A DNA stretch of 64,000 nt from Cinnamomum chago (lineage: Eukaryota; Streptophyta; Magnoliopsida; Laurales; Lauraceae), in NCBI GenBank assembly GCA_038049695.1, contig CP142453.1:131678001-131742000 (forward strand). The letters are read 5' to 3'. Of this stretch, positions 1 through 12,992 are shown piece after piece. The first letter of the stretch is position 1, and every line of letters starts with the position of its first letter. A program made the translations under genes and the position numbers. The notes beneath the pieces are model-generated. The model was not told the origin of the DNA and ran no database searches. It was given only the letters and a program-made list of their open reading frames with translations.

Positions 1-1090
1 ATACAGGCTTCAATCTAACAATAACAAAAATAAGCATCTAAGAATTGTGCCAGGCCAGCCTGAGCCAACCCGGGCCCAGCCCGCTTTGAATTGGGCATGG
101 ATCTTGATTTTTGGCCTGTTTAATGTATGGGTCAGGCTTGGATTAAGTGATAGAAAGCACGAACCCTGCCCCGACACAAATAATTAATGCATGTTAACTT
201 GGTGATGGTTTTTCCCAAACAAGTAATTAGAAAGCCCAAAACGTGATAAAAACCCAGGCCCGGCCAGTCCCCAATGACTAAATGGGCAGGCTAGGGCCGG
301 CACTTACTGCCTCTTGTGCTTGGGCCATATATGGGCCTGTGTTTTTAAATGCGGGCTGGGCCTGGATAATGTCTAAGCCTCATCCATCCGGGCTATTGAA
401 CTGTCCCTCCCACCCATTATCCTGGATGCAACATTTGGCTTTACTACCTTTCTCAAAACTAATGGATTGAAAATTAGAAATGCTTTGATGATCAGCTGAG
501 CAAGTGAGATAGGGATGTCCTTTACCCACCATTAATGTGCCCAACCTCATCACTTATTTATACCATGATCCAATTCGGGGGTTTATGATAAATTTAAGAG
601 GATATCAAGACCAATATGTTCACTATATAGAAACCTCTTGATATCACTGCTGTATACAGTCTCTTTTAATAGGAAGGTGAGCAGAAGCCATGAACCCATG
701 TGAACATTTATCTCTCTGATGCTGCCCCTTTAAATCTGCCTCTTTCTTATCCCCAGTCCGTCTTTCTTTCACTCCATTCTGCTTTCATCTCATTGAAACT
801 TCTCTCTTTTGGAGAAGAACAGAGCCCTGAAACTGACACTCACTCCTCAACACTCCTCCTCAGGTGCTAGGATTCAAATTTGTGACCGGCTTTAATGCGT
901 TAATGAAAGAAGCATAAATATTTTTCAATATTTCTCCTCAGGTGGAGCCCACTCCTCAACATAGTGCCGGGGCTTACATGAGATAGCCCATCCAAGGAAA
1001 GTGGCATGAAATAGATAATCAATGGGGCATCTGATAATTTCATTTTTCTAATTTTTTTAGCTTTTCACTTGCGATTATGGCACCACCTGC

Positions 1091-1122
<32 letters not shown>

Positions 1123-1461
1123 AGTTCTATCTCTCTAAAGATTTAAAAAGCTTCACAGGTTCTTGTAGAAACTCAATCACTGGAGTTCTTTAATGCTAAC
1201 TGGGGAGAGGTCATCCTTCGGATCTAAGATTTAGTGGGCCTCCTATTCAAGCATAGGCCTTTCTGCAATCTACTCCTAAGTAGGCCTCATCATGCTCTTG
1301 TCCATGATCCCTTGCACATCTCATTACATAGATCCGGGCTCTACAATATAATAGGATTTCTTGCCTGTGCTCTTCAGAACAATGCTGAATATGATTTTTT
1401 TTTCCTGCTCACAAACTGAATATATATGAAATGTTGAGGCAGATCACAACTCAAAAAAAGG

Positions 1462-1492
<31 letters not shown>

Positions 1493-1991
1493 GAAAATCC
1501 CAGTGATCATTGATTCATTGTTATCACCATAATGAAGGGTTATGTCTACTGATTCTCTATTCATTCTTTCTTGTATCTCTATTTAAACCAACCTCCCAAT
1601 GAAACCAACACAAGTCATCATCTCATTATCTCTAACAAAATATCTCTCAACTGAGGGATTCACAGAAAATTGGCAGATACAAATGCTTCTCAGTACACTG
1701 CTCTAGTAATGGTGCCTCCTGTGTAGAGAAAAAGAAACAAGTATGCTTTGGGTTGCACATTAGGATTTATTACGGTAACTTCTGCTTTTGAATAAGGATG
1801 TAGTATGCATTAAAATGAATTGCGGTAACTTCTTCTATTGTCTTTATACCATTAGAGTTCTCTAGTACTTCTTTTCTTTTTTAGATTGTTGAAGTCTCTC
1901 TTCACACGTAATTTTAATTTTCATTGTCTCTCCAACTCTTAGCAATCTTGACCTTATCTATATGTCTTTTTCTGCTTCTTTTGTTCCTCAG
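1..1991. other. Intergenic, repeat-derived
   Basis: No gene is recognised. Roughly 40-430 is rich in GGGCC/GGCCC words, as in decayed hAT-type MITEs elsewhere in the window (compare 23040-23275). A 28-base T run lies at 1095-1122 and an A run at 1462-1485. The short open frames here lack homology and splice context. Confidence 0.5.
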
Positions 1992-2187
1992 ATATTGGTG
2001 TGATGAGTGGAGCCACCATTTTTATTAAGGAGGATCTAAATCTAAGTGACAAAAAGATAGCAATACTTATGGGCATTCTTAATATTTACTCTCTGTTTGG
2101 GTCATGTGTTGCTGGAACTGGAAGAACCTTAGATTGGATTGGCCGGAGATACACTGTGATCTTCACTGGTGCCATCTTCTTCCTCAG
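1992..2187 (+). pseudogene. Polyol/monosaccharide transporter fragment, N-terminal half
   Basis: The frame reads IGVMSGATIFIKEDLNLS, then ILMGILNIYSLFGS and DWIGRRYT. These are the first transmembrane helices and the loop-2 signature of the plant polyol transporter (PLT/PMT) branch of the sugar-porter MFS. The piece begins just after an AG acceptor (1990-1991), at the place where PLT genes split the GYD-IGVMSG motif, so it looks like the start of exon 2. No first exon was found upstream. Homology stops at 2187 and the next bases belong to the C-terminal half on the other strand. About 65 of roughly 500 residues remain, so the gene cannot function. Confidence 0.75.
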
Positions 2188-2470
2188 GTCACTACTATGG
2201 CTTGGAAGGTCATGGCGATGAGGCCACGGGTCAGACGGTTAGTGACAACGCACATGCTGACCCCCTGAGCTCGGAGCCTCAATGGGAAGATCTCATAGCT
2301 GTATACCCATGTGATTGGCCCAAGTCCAATGGAGAAGGCGGCGACGATCGCCAAAACCATGATGACGCAGATGATGATTGCCCACATTGCCTTTTCATCC
2401 GGGTTGCGATCGATGACAGTCAGCACAAGCCCCAGGAAGGCAAGGGAGAACATCATGCCGGCCATGCTAG
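2188..2470 (-). pseudogene. Polyol/monosaccharide transporter fragment, C-terminal half, inverted
   Basis: On the minus strand the frame contains GLGPITWVYSYEIFPLRLRA followed by a degenerate VNRVTSGVISMTF-like stretch, which is the TM10-TM11 region of PLT transporters. The usual SSEIFPLRLR reads SYEIFPLRLR. The frame meets a stop at the junction with the plus-strand fragment. The upstream side dissolves into a short GA repeat (about 2469-2486). With the preceding fragment this is one transporter gene broken by an inversion, or two fragments ligated head to head. All of the central region between TM3 and TM8 is missing. Confidence 0.75.
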
Positions 2471-5322
2471 AGAGAGAGAGAGAGATTTCTCCATCATTGC
2501 AAGTGAACAGGCCCAAGCTGTCTCCTCTAGAGTTGACATCCAACCAAGGTTCCATTCTTGTGTTTTTTCAAGGTCTCCCAATGAATATTCAGTACCAATC
2601 AACATCTCAGCGGATTTTCTAAAGGTCAGGGTCCTTATTTCTATCTAGGAGGAATTTGAGGCAAACAGGACCATAATGTTACTTTAAACTTTATCAGGAT
2701 TTGATTGACTACAGAGAAACCAATTTGGAAAAAAAAAAAAAAACCAGAAACAAGTACCACCTTAAACAAGAGTCCAGATCCCCTGTTTCAAGTAATACTG
2801 TTTCATCCAATTCCGCCGCCTGTGTAAGATGTGATGTCACTAATTGCACAAAGTTTAAAAGATGATGTCACAAAGTTTAAAGTGGACAAAGATGCTTAAT
2901 TCCAGCTTCAGTATCAGCTTCATTTTCATTATCTACAAGGGAAAATAATCTGCTTAGGGTCAATGATCTTGAACTTTTCAAAGTTGTTAAGGTCTTTGCT
3001 ACTAAGAACATTGTTATAGCCAGTGGTACAGTTAGAGATAAGACTCTTTGAATTATGTGTTTACTTCTTGTCATTGTTCGAGGTTATATTGCCATCTTGA
3101 ATTATTTATTGATGCTATGCCATTTTGGTAGTCATAGAAATTGTTTAATTGAAGTGATCAGGTGAAACTGATAGTCGTATTCATTAAAAAGTGTAGGTGC
3201 TTGGAACCATTTTAAAATTTTGTTTGAAGATAATTGTGTAGTACAGTTTAATGTAAACTTCCAAGAAAAAAGTACCTTTAAGATAACATTAGGATGATGA
3301 TGATGTTTGGAGGGTGGTCTTCAAAATCATCTTCTAATTGCACTGAGACTTTGGAGGACCCTTGGTGTTTCATATTCTCCTCCACAATTGCTGAGGCTCG
3401 TATGTATGTCTGTGTTAATCTGCTTCTATGCTTCCCCTTCATAGTATATTATCCTGAGGAAGCTAGCCCAAGAGCAGAGATTAAACTTGCCATTAAGCAG
3501 TCTAGCGGATGAACAAGATGGGATCTGTGACTAGTCAAATCCGTTCAACTAACACATTTATATCAGGTCCATGGATTTCATTCCCCAGGTCCTTGATACT
3601 CAATGAGACGACATTTATCTTGCGCGCACGCACACAACACTAACCCTTTTATATTATGTATAAGTGTATTATATTATCATACAAGTATGTGGGCTAAATC
3701 TGGTCTGGTCCAGGCCTTTATTTTGCGCAGGGTCCAGGTTTGGGCCTAAAATTGGAATTTGGCTACGAGTTTGGTCTTGTAATCTGGACCTGAGTCAGGT
3801 ATGGGTCCCCAAGAGTAATTTATATTCAGGTCAAAGCACGTACAATATGGACCACACCCAAATTTGACTAGTTTTCATCCCCTAATGGTGACCCACTGAG
3901 CCTAGTTGACTCAGTCTATTCAAGGCGAGTTAAAATGAGTTTTTAACCAATGAGGTAAGAAAAAAATTATCAACCATAATCGAGTGTATGCGCTGATGGT
4001 GCACAAGCCTGAACCTAGCACAAGTTAGGCAAGCTGGGGCTGCAATGGTCTTATGGCATGTATTCTCTCACAAGTACATCCACGACAAATGACTATGATT
4101 CTATGATTATCTAATGTGAACTATGAATGCTGTGTAGAGAGGAAATGCAACACAATTCTAGAAGACGATCGTGACGTGCAAATTATCAGGTGGCATGGTT
4201 TACATTTAAAAAAAAAAAAATCTTGATCTCATCTGTGTGCATTGTCCTGAATGGGAGGTCAGAAGAAAGTATACTGCACAGGCAGGTGGTATCTCCAGCA
4301 TCCAAATATTTCTGGTTCAAGAAATAGCTATTCGTAAATAGGGTTGCAATTGGCCCAGTATGAGCTGTCCTGAATGGAGATAAAGCCAATTTCAGGTGCA
4401 GTTGATAATGGTCATGTGTGCCTAATGGCCAAATACAGTAGCCTGCTCTGGCTGCCTTTTTTAAAATAATCCCAGGACTATTACATAGGAACTACTTTCA
4501 GGGCCATAAGATATTTCAGATCCTTAATTAGATTGATAAGAACGTTTGTTAGGCACCTCTCACTAGAAGAGTATGTCCATAGAACGAGGCAAACTGTACT
4601 AGTCGAAAAAGGGTTGGTCTAGAGTCTGGAAAAAGTTTGGGCCTGCCCACTTGCAATGAAAATCATCCAAATTGGGTGGTGTATGGCATGTGTTATGAGC
4701 AGTTGGGCCACATGTAGAAACATATTGTGTTAAGGTCAGGACAGACTTGCCCTCAAAATAAGAGAACATCTCCTCATGCTCAGGTTGGCTATGCAATTCC
4801 TGAAGATGCAGAGAATTGTCAGTTTCTCAAAATAGTGAGGGTTTTTAATAAAGACTAGGGCAAGGCCTGGCCAGCTTGGGCAAAGCCAGAGCCTGGCCTG
4901 CACTAGGGCTGTGTTTTATAAACCCATGGCTGATGTAAAGGGTGCATAAGATTGACTCTGCTTAACCAGATATTTTGTGCACAGATACAATTGACTCGTC
5001 AAAGTTGAATAGAACAAAGATGTACTTAGCACTACTTTTAAAACACATCATTCACATGAATCATTGGCAAAAAGGTCCTTAAAAGAGAGGAAATAGACTA
5101 ACAACACTGTATGATTGCATAAATTGGGCCCACCTTCACATTTTGCACATAACCATAAGTAGGATGCCAATCATATTTCATTCATGGTACTTGAGTTTCC
5201 AAAGCATTTTCAACACAGCAAGCCAATTAACTATACTAATAGGTTTCAATTACAGATAAGCATTTGCAGAAATAAGTCATACTTTAGCAACGGTAGTGGA
5301 TTACATATCCTAGCAGACAATA
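2471..5322. other. Intergenic, no gene seen
   Basis: This is the 3' flank of the asparagine synthetase gene. About 3690-3880 and 4850-4930 carry GGTCC/GGCC-rich words like the decayed MITEs elsewhere. Short frames at 3294-3512, 4186-4389 and 4599-4796 have no recognisable homology or splice signals. Confidence 0.5.
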
Positions 5323-5815
5323 TTAGCTCATGATTGTGAGGCCTGGTGTACCTACTTCTACCATCCTTGGTTTTTTGTTAATCACTTTTGGTGGGACCTT
5401 GCTAACGGTGGCGGAGGGTTCTGCCGGATCATAGGCTGAAACATGGACACCCAAGGCGGCCCTTCCTGAGGGATCGGGGTTGTTTGACCACTCTGCATCC
5501 CATTCGAGAGCCTTGGCTGTGCTACAAGCCACACTGGCACCTCCCGGGACAGTTAATCTTGCTGGATTCTGTAGAATTTGAAAGTAGAAATTCAGTACTA
5601 ATCTATCTTACTTTTATATACTCAAAGCATATAGAGTAATTTGATAGTTGAAAAGAATCACCTGAGGGAAGAACCTCTCAAAGATCATTCTGTAGTAGTA
5701 CGCCTCCTTGGTGGTGGGTGTATTATGTGGGAAGATATATTCTGCGTTAAGCATCATTTTATCTGTCACCTGGAATGAGAAAACAACTGTTTAAGAGATG
5801 CATAGATTATGATTC

Positions 5816-5873
<58 letters not shown>

Positions 5874-6309
5874 GTTCAGCTGCATGTTGCTTTAGTCCAT
5901 CAATCCAACTGTAACCAACACCATCACTGAATTGCTCTTTCTGGCGATAGAGAATATGCTGCAGAAAGAAAAGGAAGGCTTAATGATAAAGTTCAACAAC
6001 TAATCATTTTAGATCATAGAATTTATGTGGTAGAATTTCATTACATCATCACTTAATTTCCTAAAAGGCTCGCTACTATTATACCTTTGGCAAGTAAGGA
6101 TTTTCTTCATCGTCGAACGCTTTCCGCAAAACCCACTTCTCAATCCTTCCAAGATCTGGGTTTATCTGATACAATTACAGAAACTTAGAGGCATAGACAA
6201 GGAACTGTATGCAAGTGTAAAATAGAATCTCACAGAAATAGAATTGAGTACTAGTTACACAAACTATATATTTTTCAGTATATAACATTCACAGCTACAC
6301 AATAATATT

Positions 6310-6387
<78 letters not shown>

Positions 6388-9300
6388 GATATGACCCAGG
6401 GTATCCCTGCCAGCCCAGCCTTTGGACCCCTTTGGCCTGGGGGCTACCCGATTCCGCACACATAGTACCCGGATAACACAAGGGGTGGGAGTTGAACTTG
6501 AGACCTTGTGGAGCAAACCCAAGGCTCAAACCAACTGAGCCACCGCCTATACAATAATATTATTATTGTAATAAGCTGTAAAATATCTGTATATGCCTTC
6601 AGTCAAGATCAACTTCTAACTAAATAACAAAAAACTAAAACTTGTTTACATACCATCTTCCATTCCGGATCGATATCCATTGCAACATTTATGAATGCCT
6701 TATCCAAAAATGGCACACGAGCTTCCAAACCCCATGCCGATGTTGATTTATTTGCTCTCAAGCAGTCATACTGGGGAAGGGCCTTTATCTAGAAGACAAT
6801 GACATCATTGTATCATTAGTGAATTTAGGTAACAAAATTTTCAGTGCTTTAAGTGGATAGAAGTAAATAGAACATCATAATTACAATATTACATATAAAT
6901 TCACTGCAATCAAAACATTATTTAGTAGAAATTTTCAGACAATCTTAAGGAAACAACAATTGTGGGTTGGTGACTGCAGGCCACTCTCAGATTAGGATAA
7001 CACCCCAGAATGTATACTTCTTCATGGATGGGCCATAACCATTGAACAATTAGTTTCCTTCAGAAACTTCAGCACTTAATTTGACAGAGGCCTCTTTTTC
7101 AAAATTAGGCACCATCTACATTTTCATAGCCAGTAAAATTAGAAATAGAACTGATAAATAAACTTGTTAAAACCATTTATTGCCACAATACCTTGTGACA
7201 TGTCTCCCGATGGAATTCTTCCTTGTTTGGTGCCTTGTGGAAATACAGGTAACCTCCAAATATCTCATCAGAACCTTCACCTGACAAAACCATCTTCACC
7301 CCTAAGGACTTAATCTTGCGGGACATAAGAAACATAGGTGTGCTCGCCCTGATTGTTGTCACGTCATAAGTTTCAATATGATATATAACATCTTCAATTG
7401 CATCAATACCGTCCTGCGAATAAATACAGCCAGAACTTTCTTTTATTTCGGTTAATATCTTTCAAAAGTCTAATAGTGTTCAAATTGAATTGAAAATTCA
7501 AATACCTGAACAGTGAAATAAAATTCATGGTGAACAGTCCCAAGGTAATTTGCAACCTCCTTTGCAGCCTTCAAGTCAGGTGAACCCTGTAATTTAGAAA
7601 ATTGGAAGATAGAGTTAGTTAAGGTAATTCCTTCTTTATATTCAAGGAATATGACAAAATTACAATGAAGGGATGGAAGTTAACCTCAAGGCCAACACAG
7701 AAGGAATGGAGTTGTGATCCCCATTGCTTGGCAGCCTTCGTCCCTGCCAAGTGGCGTTGAGTAACCGCAGCAACTAATGATGAGTCAAGTCCTCCAGATA
7801 GCAGGACACCAAATGGTACATCAGTCATTAATCTCTTGATCACAGCCTGCATCAATAATTGAAAGTTAATTCTGTTCTCATTGCCAAGACTGCAAAGGAA
7901 AAATGTAAAAAATAAAAATCAAGAAACATGCTATGCAAACATTATTCACACATTTGGAAAACATTCATATTACATGTAAACAAACACATACTTATCAGTT
8001 GTCAATGTTCTTTTCTGTTTTTCAAAATAAGATATAAATAATCTTCATTAAGAACTTATTTAATGCAGTTAGAATAGACTAAACTAAACAAAAGAATGGT
8101 CTAATTGGTCTTCAAAAGAGGAGAAACTAGCACTAATGTTGTGTTTCTCATTATATATTCTTTGGGAAAATCCTCAAAACATAGGAAGATGTTAACGTGT
8201 TTAATCATGCAATGCAAATTGATGAGTTAGCTAGGGTCAAAACTCTATCATAAACCAAAGTTTAAAAACTATTTTAGAAATAACAAGAACAAGATTCATA
8301 TTTGCACAGTAACTTATTCAAGATGGACCATAACTTCATCTGTACTTGTCTATCAATACTTGCTGGAATTGCATGATCTTAGGCTCCTTGAAGATGATAA
8401 GAAAAAGGACCAATCAAAATCAATCAGTTCCATATGTTTAGACACTGTTCGGAACATGAAATGAGTCCTTCAATTTCAAAATAACAAAAATAAGCCATCC
8501 AATACTTTTCAATCTGAGACCATTTCAGCATCTTCCAATGCTTTATTTTCCCGTCCCCCCATTTCATCAATTGGATTTTACACTTATATTAGGTTCGTTG
8601 TCATGGTAGAAGCAAAGATTTATTGTCCCACCTCATTATCCTCCAACATTTGGACTCTAGTAATTATCAGATATATTTAGCTAAGTAGATATAATATCAC
8701 CTCATTATTCTCCAACATTTGGACTCTAGTAATTATTGGTTATATTTAGCTAAGAAGATATAATATGCTCATGACTTTGAATGCATGCTATGAGTAGGAT
8801 TTGCTTACATCTTCAAATGCTTTTCTCAAAACTAGTGGATTGAAAGGAGTTGATGGAATAGCCTCTGAATACCAAGATGGGTTATACCATCTTCGAAAGC
8901 CACCTGCAGCATTTCAAACCAACTTCCAACTTTTTAAGCGGAGCTCTGAAACTAAGTAATAGAAAGGAATGCTTCAATCAGCTGAGCAAGTCAGGTGCCC
9001 AACAAAGCACCTGAGCATGTGCCAACATGAACATGCATCTGTGCATTTGAGGCCCTTCATGGTAATGGACCCACCATAAATGCGCTCAACCCATCACCCT
9101 ATGAACAGGACATCTCCATCAGATGCGAACCGCAATAATCAAAAACAAAAAAAGAAGGATGGAATAATATGTGCTTTTTTTCTGGAAAACACTTTGAGGG
9201 CCTCTTAATTAGTCAAAATCCTTTTGTGTGCCCTTCTGATGGAGGGCCCTGGATGTCATACTGTGAGGGTTGGGGCATCTCAGTAGCTCAACTATGAGTA

Positions 9301-12061
9301 GCTATCTCCATGAATAGGCTCACAGGGTTGTTTAGATTACAATAGCCATTACCTTCTTTGCTGGAGTACAAGTGACCAGGAGGAAAACACTTGAAATGCT
9401 CACAATCATCATTAAGTCCTTTCATCTCGGATGAGATCCAAACAGAGCCTGAATTCACAAATTACACCCATGTCATTCCATATAGTACAAAATGCAGTGA
9501 TGAAGCCCATCAAGAATGTTTTGATTAGCATGAGGAAATTCTCCTCAGATCCAAAGAAGAGGAAAAAAGGAAATGAGAAAAACAAAAAAGGAAACATTAT
9601 TACCATCAAGACCCCAGCCAATATAGAGAGAAGTGATCCCAATTGCATCTCTTGCAACAATGTAACTGTTGTCACGTGTGTCCAGCAACACGAATGAGAA
9701 CATCCCATCCAACATGTCCACAAAGTCTTCTCCATACTCCTCATACTATCAAAAGGCCATGGAACATATTGTTTAAGAAATTACAACTACTGCAGTTGTT
9801 ACTAAGTTAGGAAGACAATATAAGATTACAATGATAATTAAAACAGAACAGCCCATGAAATTAAAATTTTGAATGTATGAAAATAAGCACATCCTAAAAT
9901 GAAATTAAATATCAAAGAACAGGAAGAAATACTTACCAGATGTGCTATAACATCGCAGTCGCTACCTGTGCGAAATTGGTGATTGGGTAACTGCTTCCTG
10001 AGTTCTTCATGATTGTAAATCTCTCCATTCACCTGTTTCAATTTTGCATACTCTTTTTTAACTAATTTTTATATTCTCAAGCACAGGAGAATGTATGAGA
10101 ACTAATGACACACCAAAAAAAAAAAAATTTATATGCAAAATGAAGCAATTGAAATATATGATGTATTTTTTGTACCGTAACAGCAACAGTGCTGTCCTCA
10201 TTGAAGAGAGGCTGGTCTCCAGAAGCTGGATCAATAATTGCAAGCCGTTGATGTGCCAAGTAAAAATCATCATGTTGGTATATTCCACTCCAGTCTGGTC
10301 CACGGTGCTTTAATCTGCTGTGTCAAAAGAAATTATTTCTCACAAAAGGATATGCAAAATCATGTTCATGTATTTGATTGAAATGCCCATCAAAACATGA
10401 GGATCATATTGTGGTTTCTAATACATGAGCATACTAGCAGGCATGGATCCTATAGTTGGACATGTTAATGGACTAGATTTGGGGCAAACTCACATGTTTC
10501 CAGGTCAATGTGCTGCCCCGGAGTTCCACATCGACTATAGAGAGGAAAGTGAATAGGGTTATATGTAGAGTTTACACCCTTACCTTGCATGAGGCCTTTT
10601 GATGGGTTGAGGCCCATCAGAAACAAAATGACAATATCATGCATGCGTGTAGGGGTGGGGCTAGGACTGGCAGGCTACAGGGATTGGCATGCTATTGCAC
10701 AGGGACGTGCAGCCGAGGGTGGAATGTGAGAGGAAAGTGAATGGGGTTATATGTAGAGCTTACACCCTCACCTTGCATGAGTAAATTCTAAATAAAACCA
10801 TAAAATCCTTTTCTAAATGATATATGTATATCATATGTTACTATCATTTTTTATTCTGTCATGTATATGGTATTATAGCAGACAAAGAAATAAAATGAAA
10901 ATGGACCTAATATGGATCCATGTCCATCAAGCTTCAGACCTTAGCCTTGATTCCATAGTTAAGTTTTGGAACCTAAATATGAATCCATGTCCATCAAGCT
11001 TCAGACCTTAGCCTTGATTCAACAGTTAAAGTTTTGGAACCTAAATATGGATCCATGTCCATCAAGCTTCAGACCTTAGCCTTGATTCAATAGTTAAAGT
11101 TTTGGAACCTAAATATGGATCCATGTCCATCAAGCTTCACACCTTAGCCTTGATTCAGCAGTTAAATTTTGGAACCTAAATATGGATCCATGTCCAGCCT
11201 TTCAGATCTAGAATTCTAGATGCATATGCAGGCCCAACTAAATGGATCCAGACCATTGACAGCCTTAGTTGGAGTGTTCTAATAACATGGAGTAATTCTT
11301 CTGGTGGCCTTCCTATCAAAGAGAAGAACTGAGTGAGGTGAAAGAGACCATCCCTCCAATATTCAGATTTCAGACCAAGTACAGTTGTATGATTTGTCTT
11401 TCATGGTTGAGGAAATGAAAGTTCTGAAGGCTTCTGTTGGTTGATAGGAATACAATAATGGTTGATGATGAGAGTGCATCACAAAGGAGGAATCATGCAG
11501 ATCATGTACTGGTGGGCACAATACATATATAATCGGACAAATGAAAGATAGAAAGCAGAGAACACCATGCCAAAATTTTATTGTGAGGATGGATCTCATG
11601 CAAGTTTCATGAGAACTAATTTATAACTTATAAGGCCTACATCCATTTAACTTAAGATCAATCTACCACCTTCACACTCATTGTCTCTTTGTAAATTGTC
11701 AGTGACTACAATTTGAATTGCATTTAACTAGTACTCACCAATGGTTCTCTTGTAAAATTGCAAGATTGTTATCATTTCACAACATAGCCAATACCCCACA
11801 AGCACACAATAAGAAGACTAGTTGCGCGGACAAGGACAGTTAATGACCAATCATCAGCTAAACTACACAGGTCAATGGTTAACTTTAGGCATTGATCTGA
11901 GATAATGAAAGACTTAGACTTGAAGTGCACAAAATCAACCGAGTCTGGCTAAGTCTATAGCGAGTCAAATCATTGAGTAGCTGACTTTAGCACTTCTGAG
12001 TTCTGAGTCACTCAAATGAGTCAGAGCTTTATAATTATGAAAAGAAAAACAGATAACTAGA

Positions 12062-12115
<54 letters not shown>

Positions 12116-12948
12116 ACAGTTTCCACCTTTGCATTATGAAAAGAAAAACAGATAACTAGAACGGTAAAAAAAAAAGAGAGAAATTTTTACAGTTTCCACC
12201 TTTGCATGGATGACTTAACTACGTTAAATGGGACTATGGTTATTGTCAAATCTAATGAGATCAAAGGAACATAATAGTATAACTAATAGTCCAATGTTTT
12301 GGACCATCAAAGCCAAAAATGCTAGGTTTTATGGGTGATTAAAAAAAAAACTGTTGGAACATCAATTTGTTCTTCTCTGTTGTTGATTTTATCAAGGGCA
12401 CGTTCGTAATTAAAGTGTCTATATGGACTTTCACGTTTCCACATAATTTGTTTCCTAATCCCATCCCCTGCGGAAAACGCTTTTCCAAGGAATAAAATAT
12501 ATATATAGGCTTTTGATGTATTCTTCACAAAAAAGCATTCACACCCGCGGAAAACGCTTTTCCAAGGAATAAAATATATATATATAGGCTTTTGATGTAT
12601 TCTTCACAAAAAAGCATTCACACCGAATAAGAAAACGGTTTTTTATGGAAAAAAAACCTTAGAAAAGCCAGTTACACAATTGTGCGTTGAAGATCCGTAA
12701 ATTATGCATCTATCAAAAATCTCTTCTATCCTAATATTTTAGGTATTATTACATTAAATGGAGCGATCACGAGTAATTGGCTAGTTTTTCTTTACACCAT
12801 GCATTTTATTGCCATAGATCAAACGGACAGCGAGCGACGTATACATCCAATCAATCATTTTCATAGATAGGTGACCCACAAACACCTTGATCTGATGGGC
12901 CCACCAACAGAAACTTAATATTTGATCCATCACATTAGTCATCCTAAT

Positions 12949-12992
<44 letters not shown>

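Noticed and set aside
2169..2648. 159-codon plus-strand frame
   Set aside because: It runs antisense through the inverted transporter fragment; the transporter reading on the minus strand explains the open stretch.
6275..6529. Minus-strand frames with long Arg-Glu repeats
   Set aside because: They are translations of the GA tail of the SINE in asparagine synthetase intron 10, not genes.
9431..9697. Plus-strand 88-codon frame
   Set aside because: It is antisense to asparagine synthetase exon 4 and intron 4.
10904..11197. CRISPR-like array appearance
   Set aside because: Units are contiguous and nearly identical throughout, with no unique spacers, in a plant intron.
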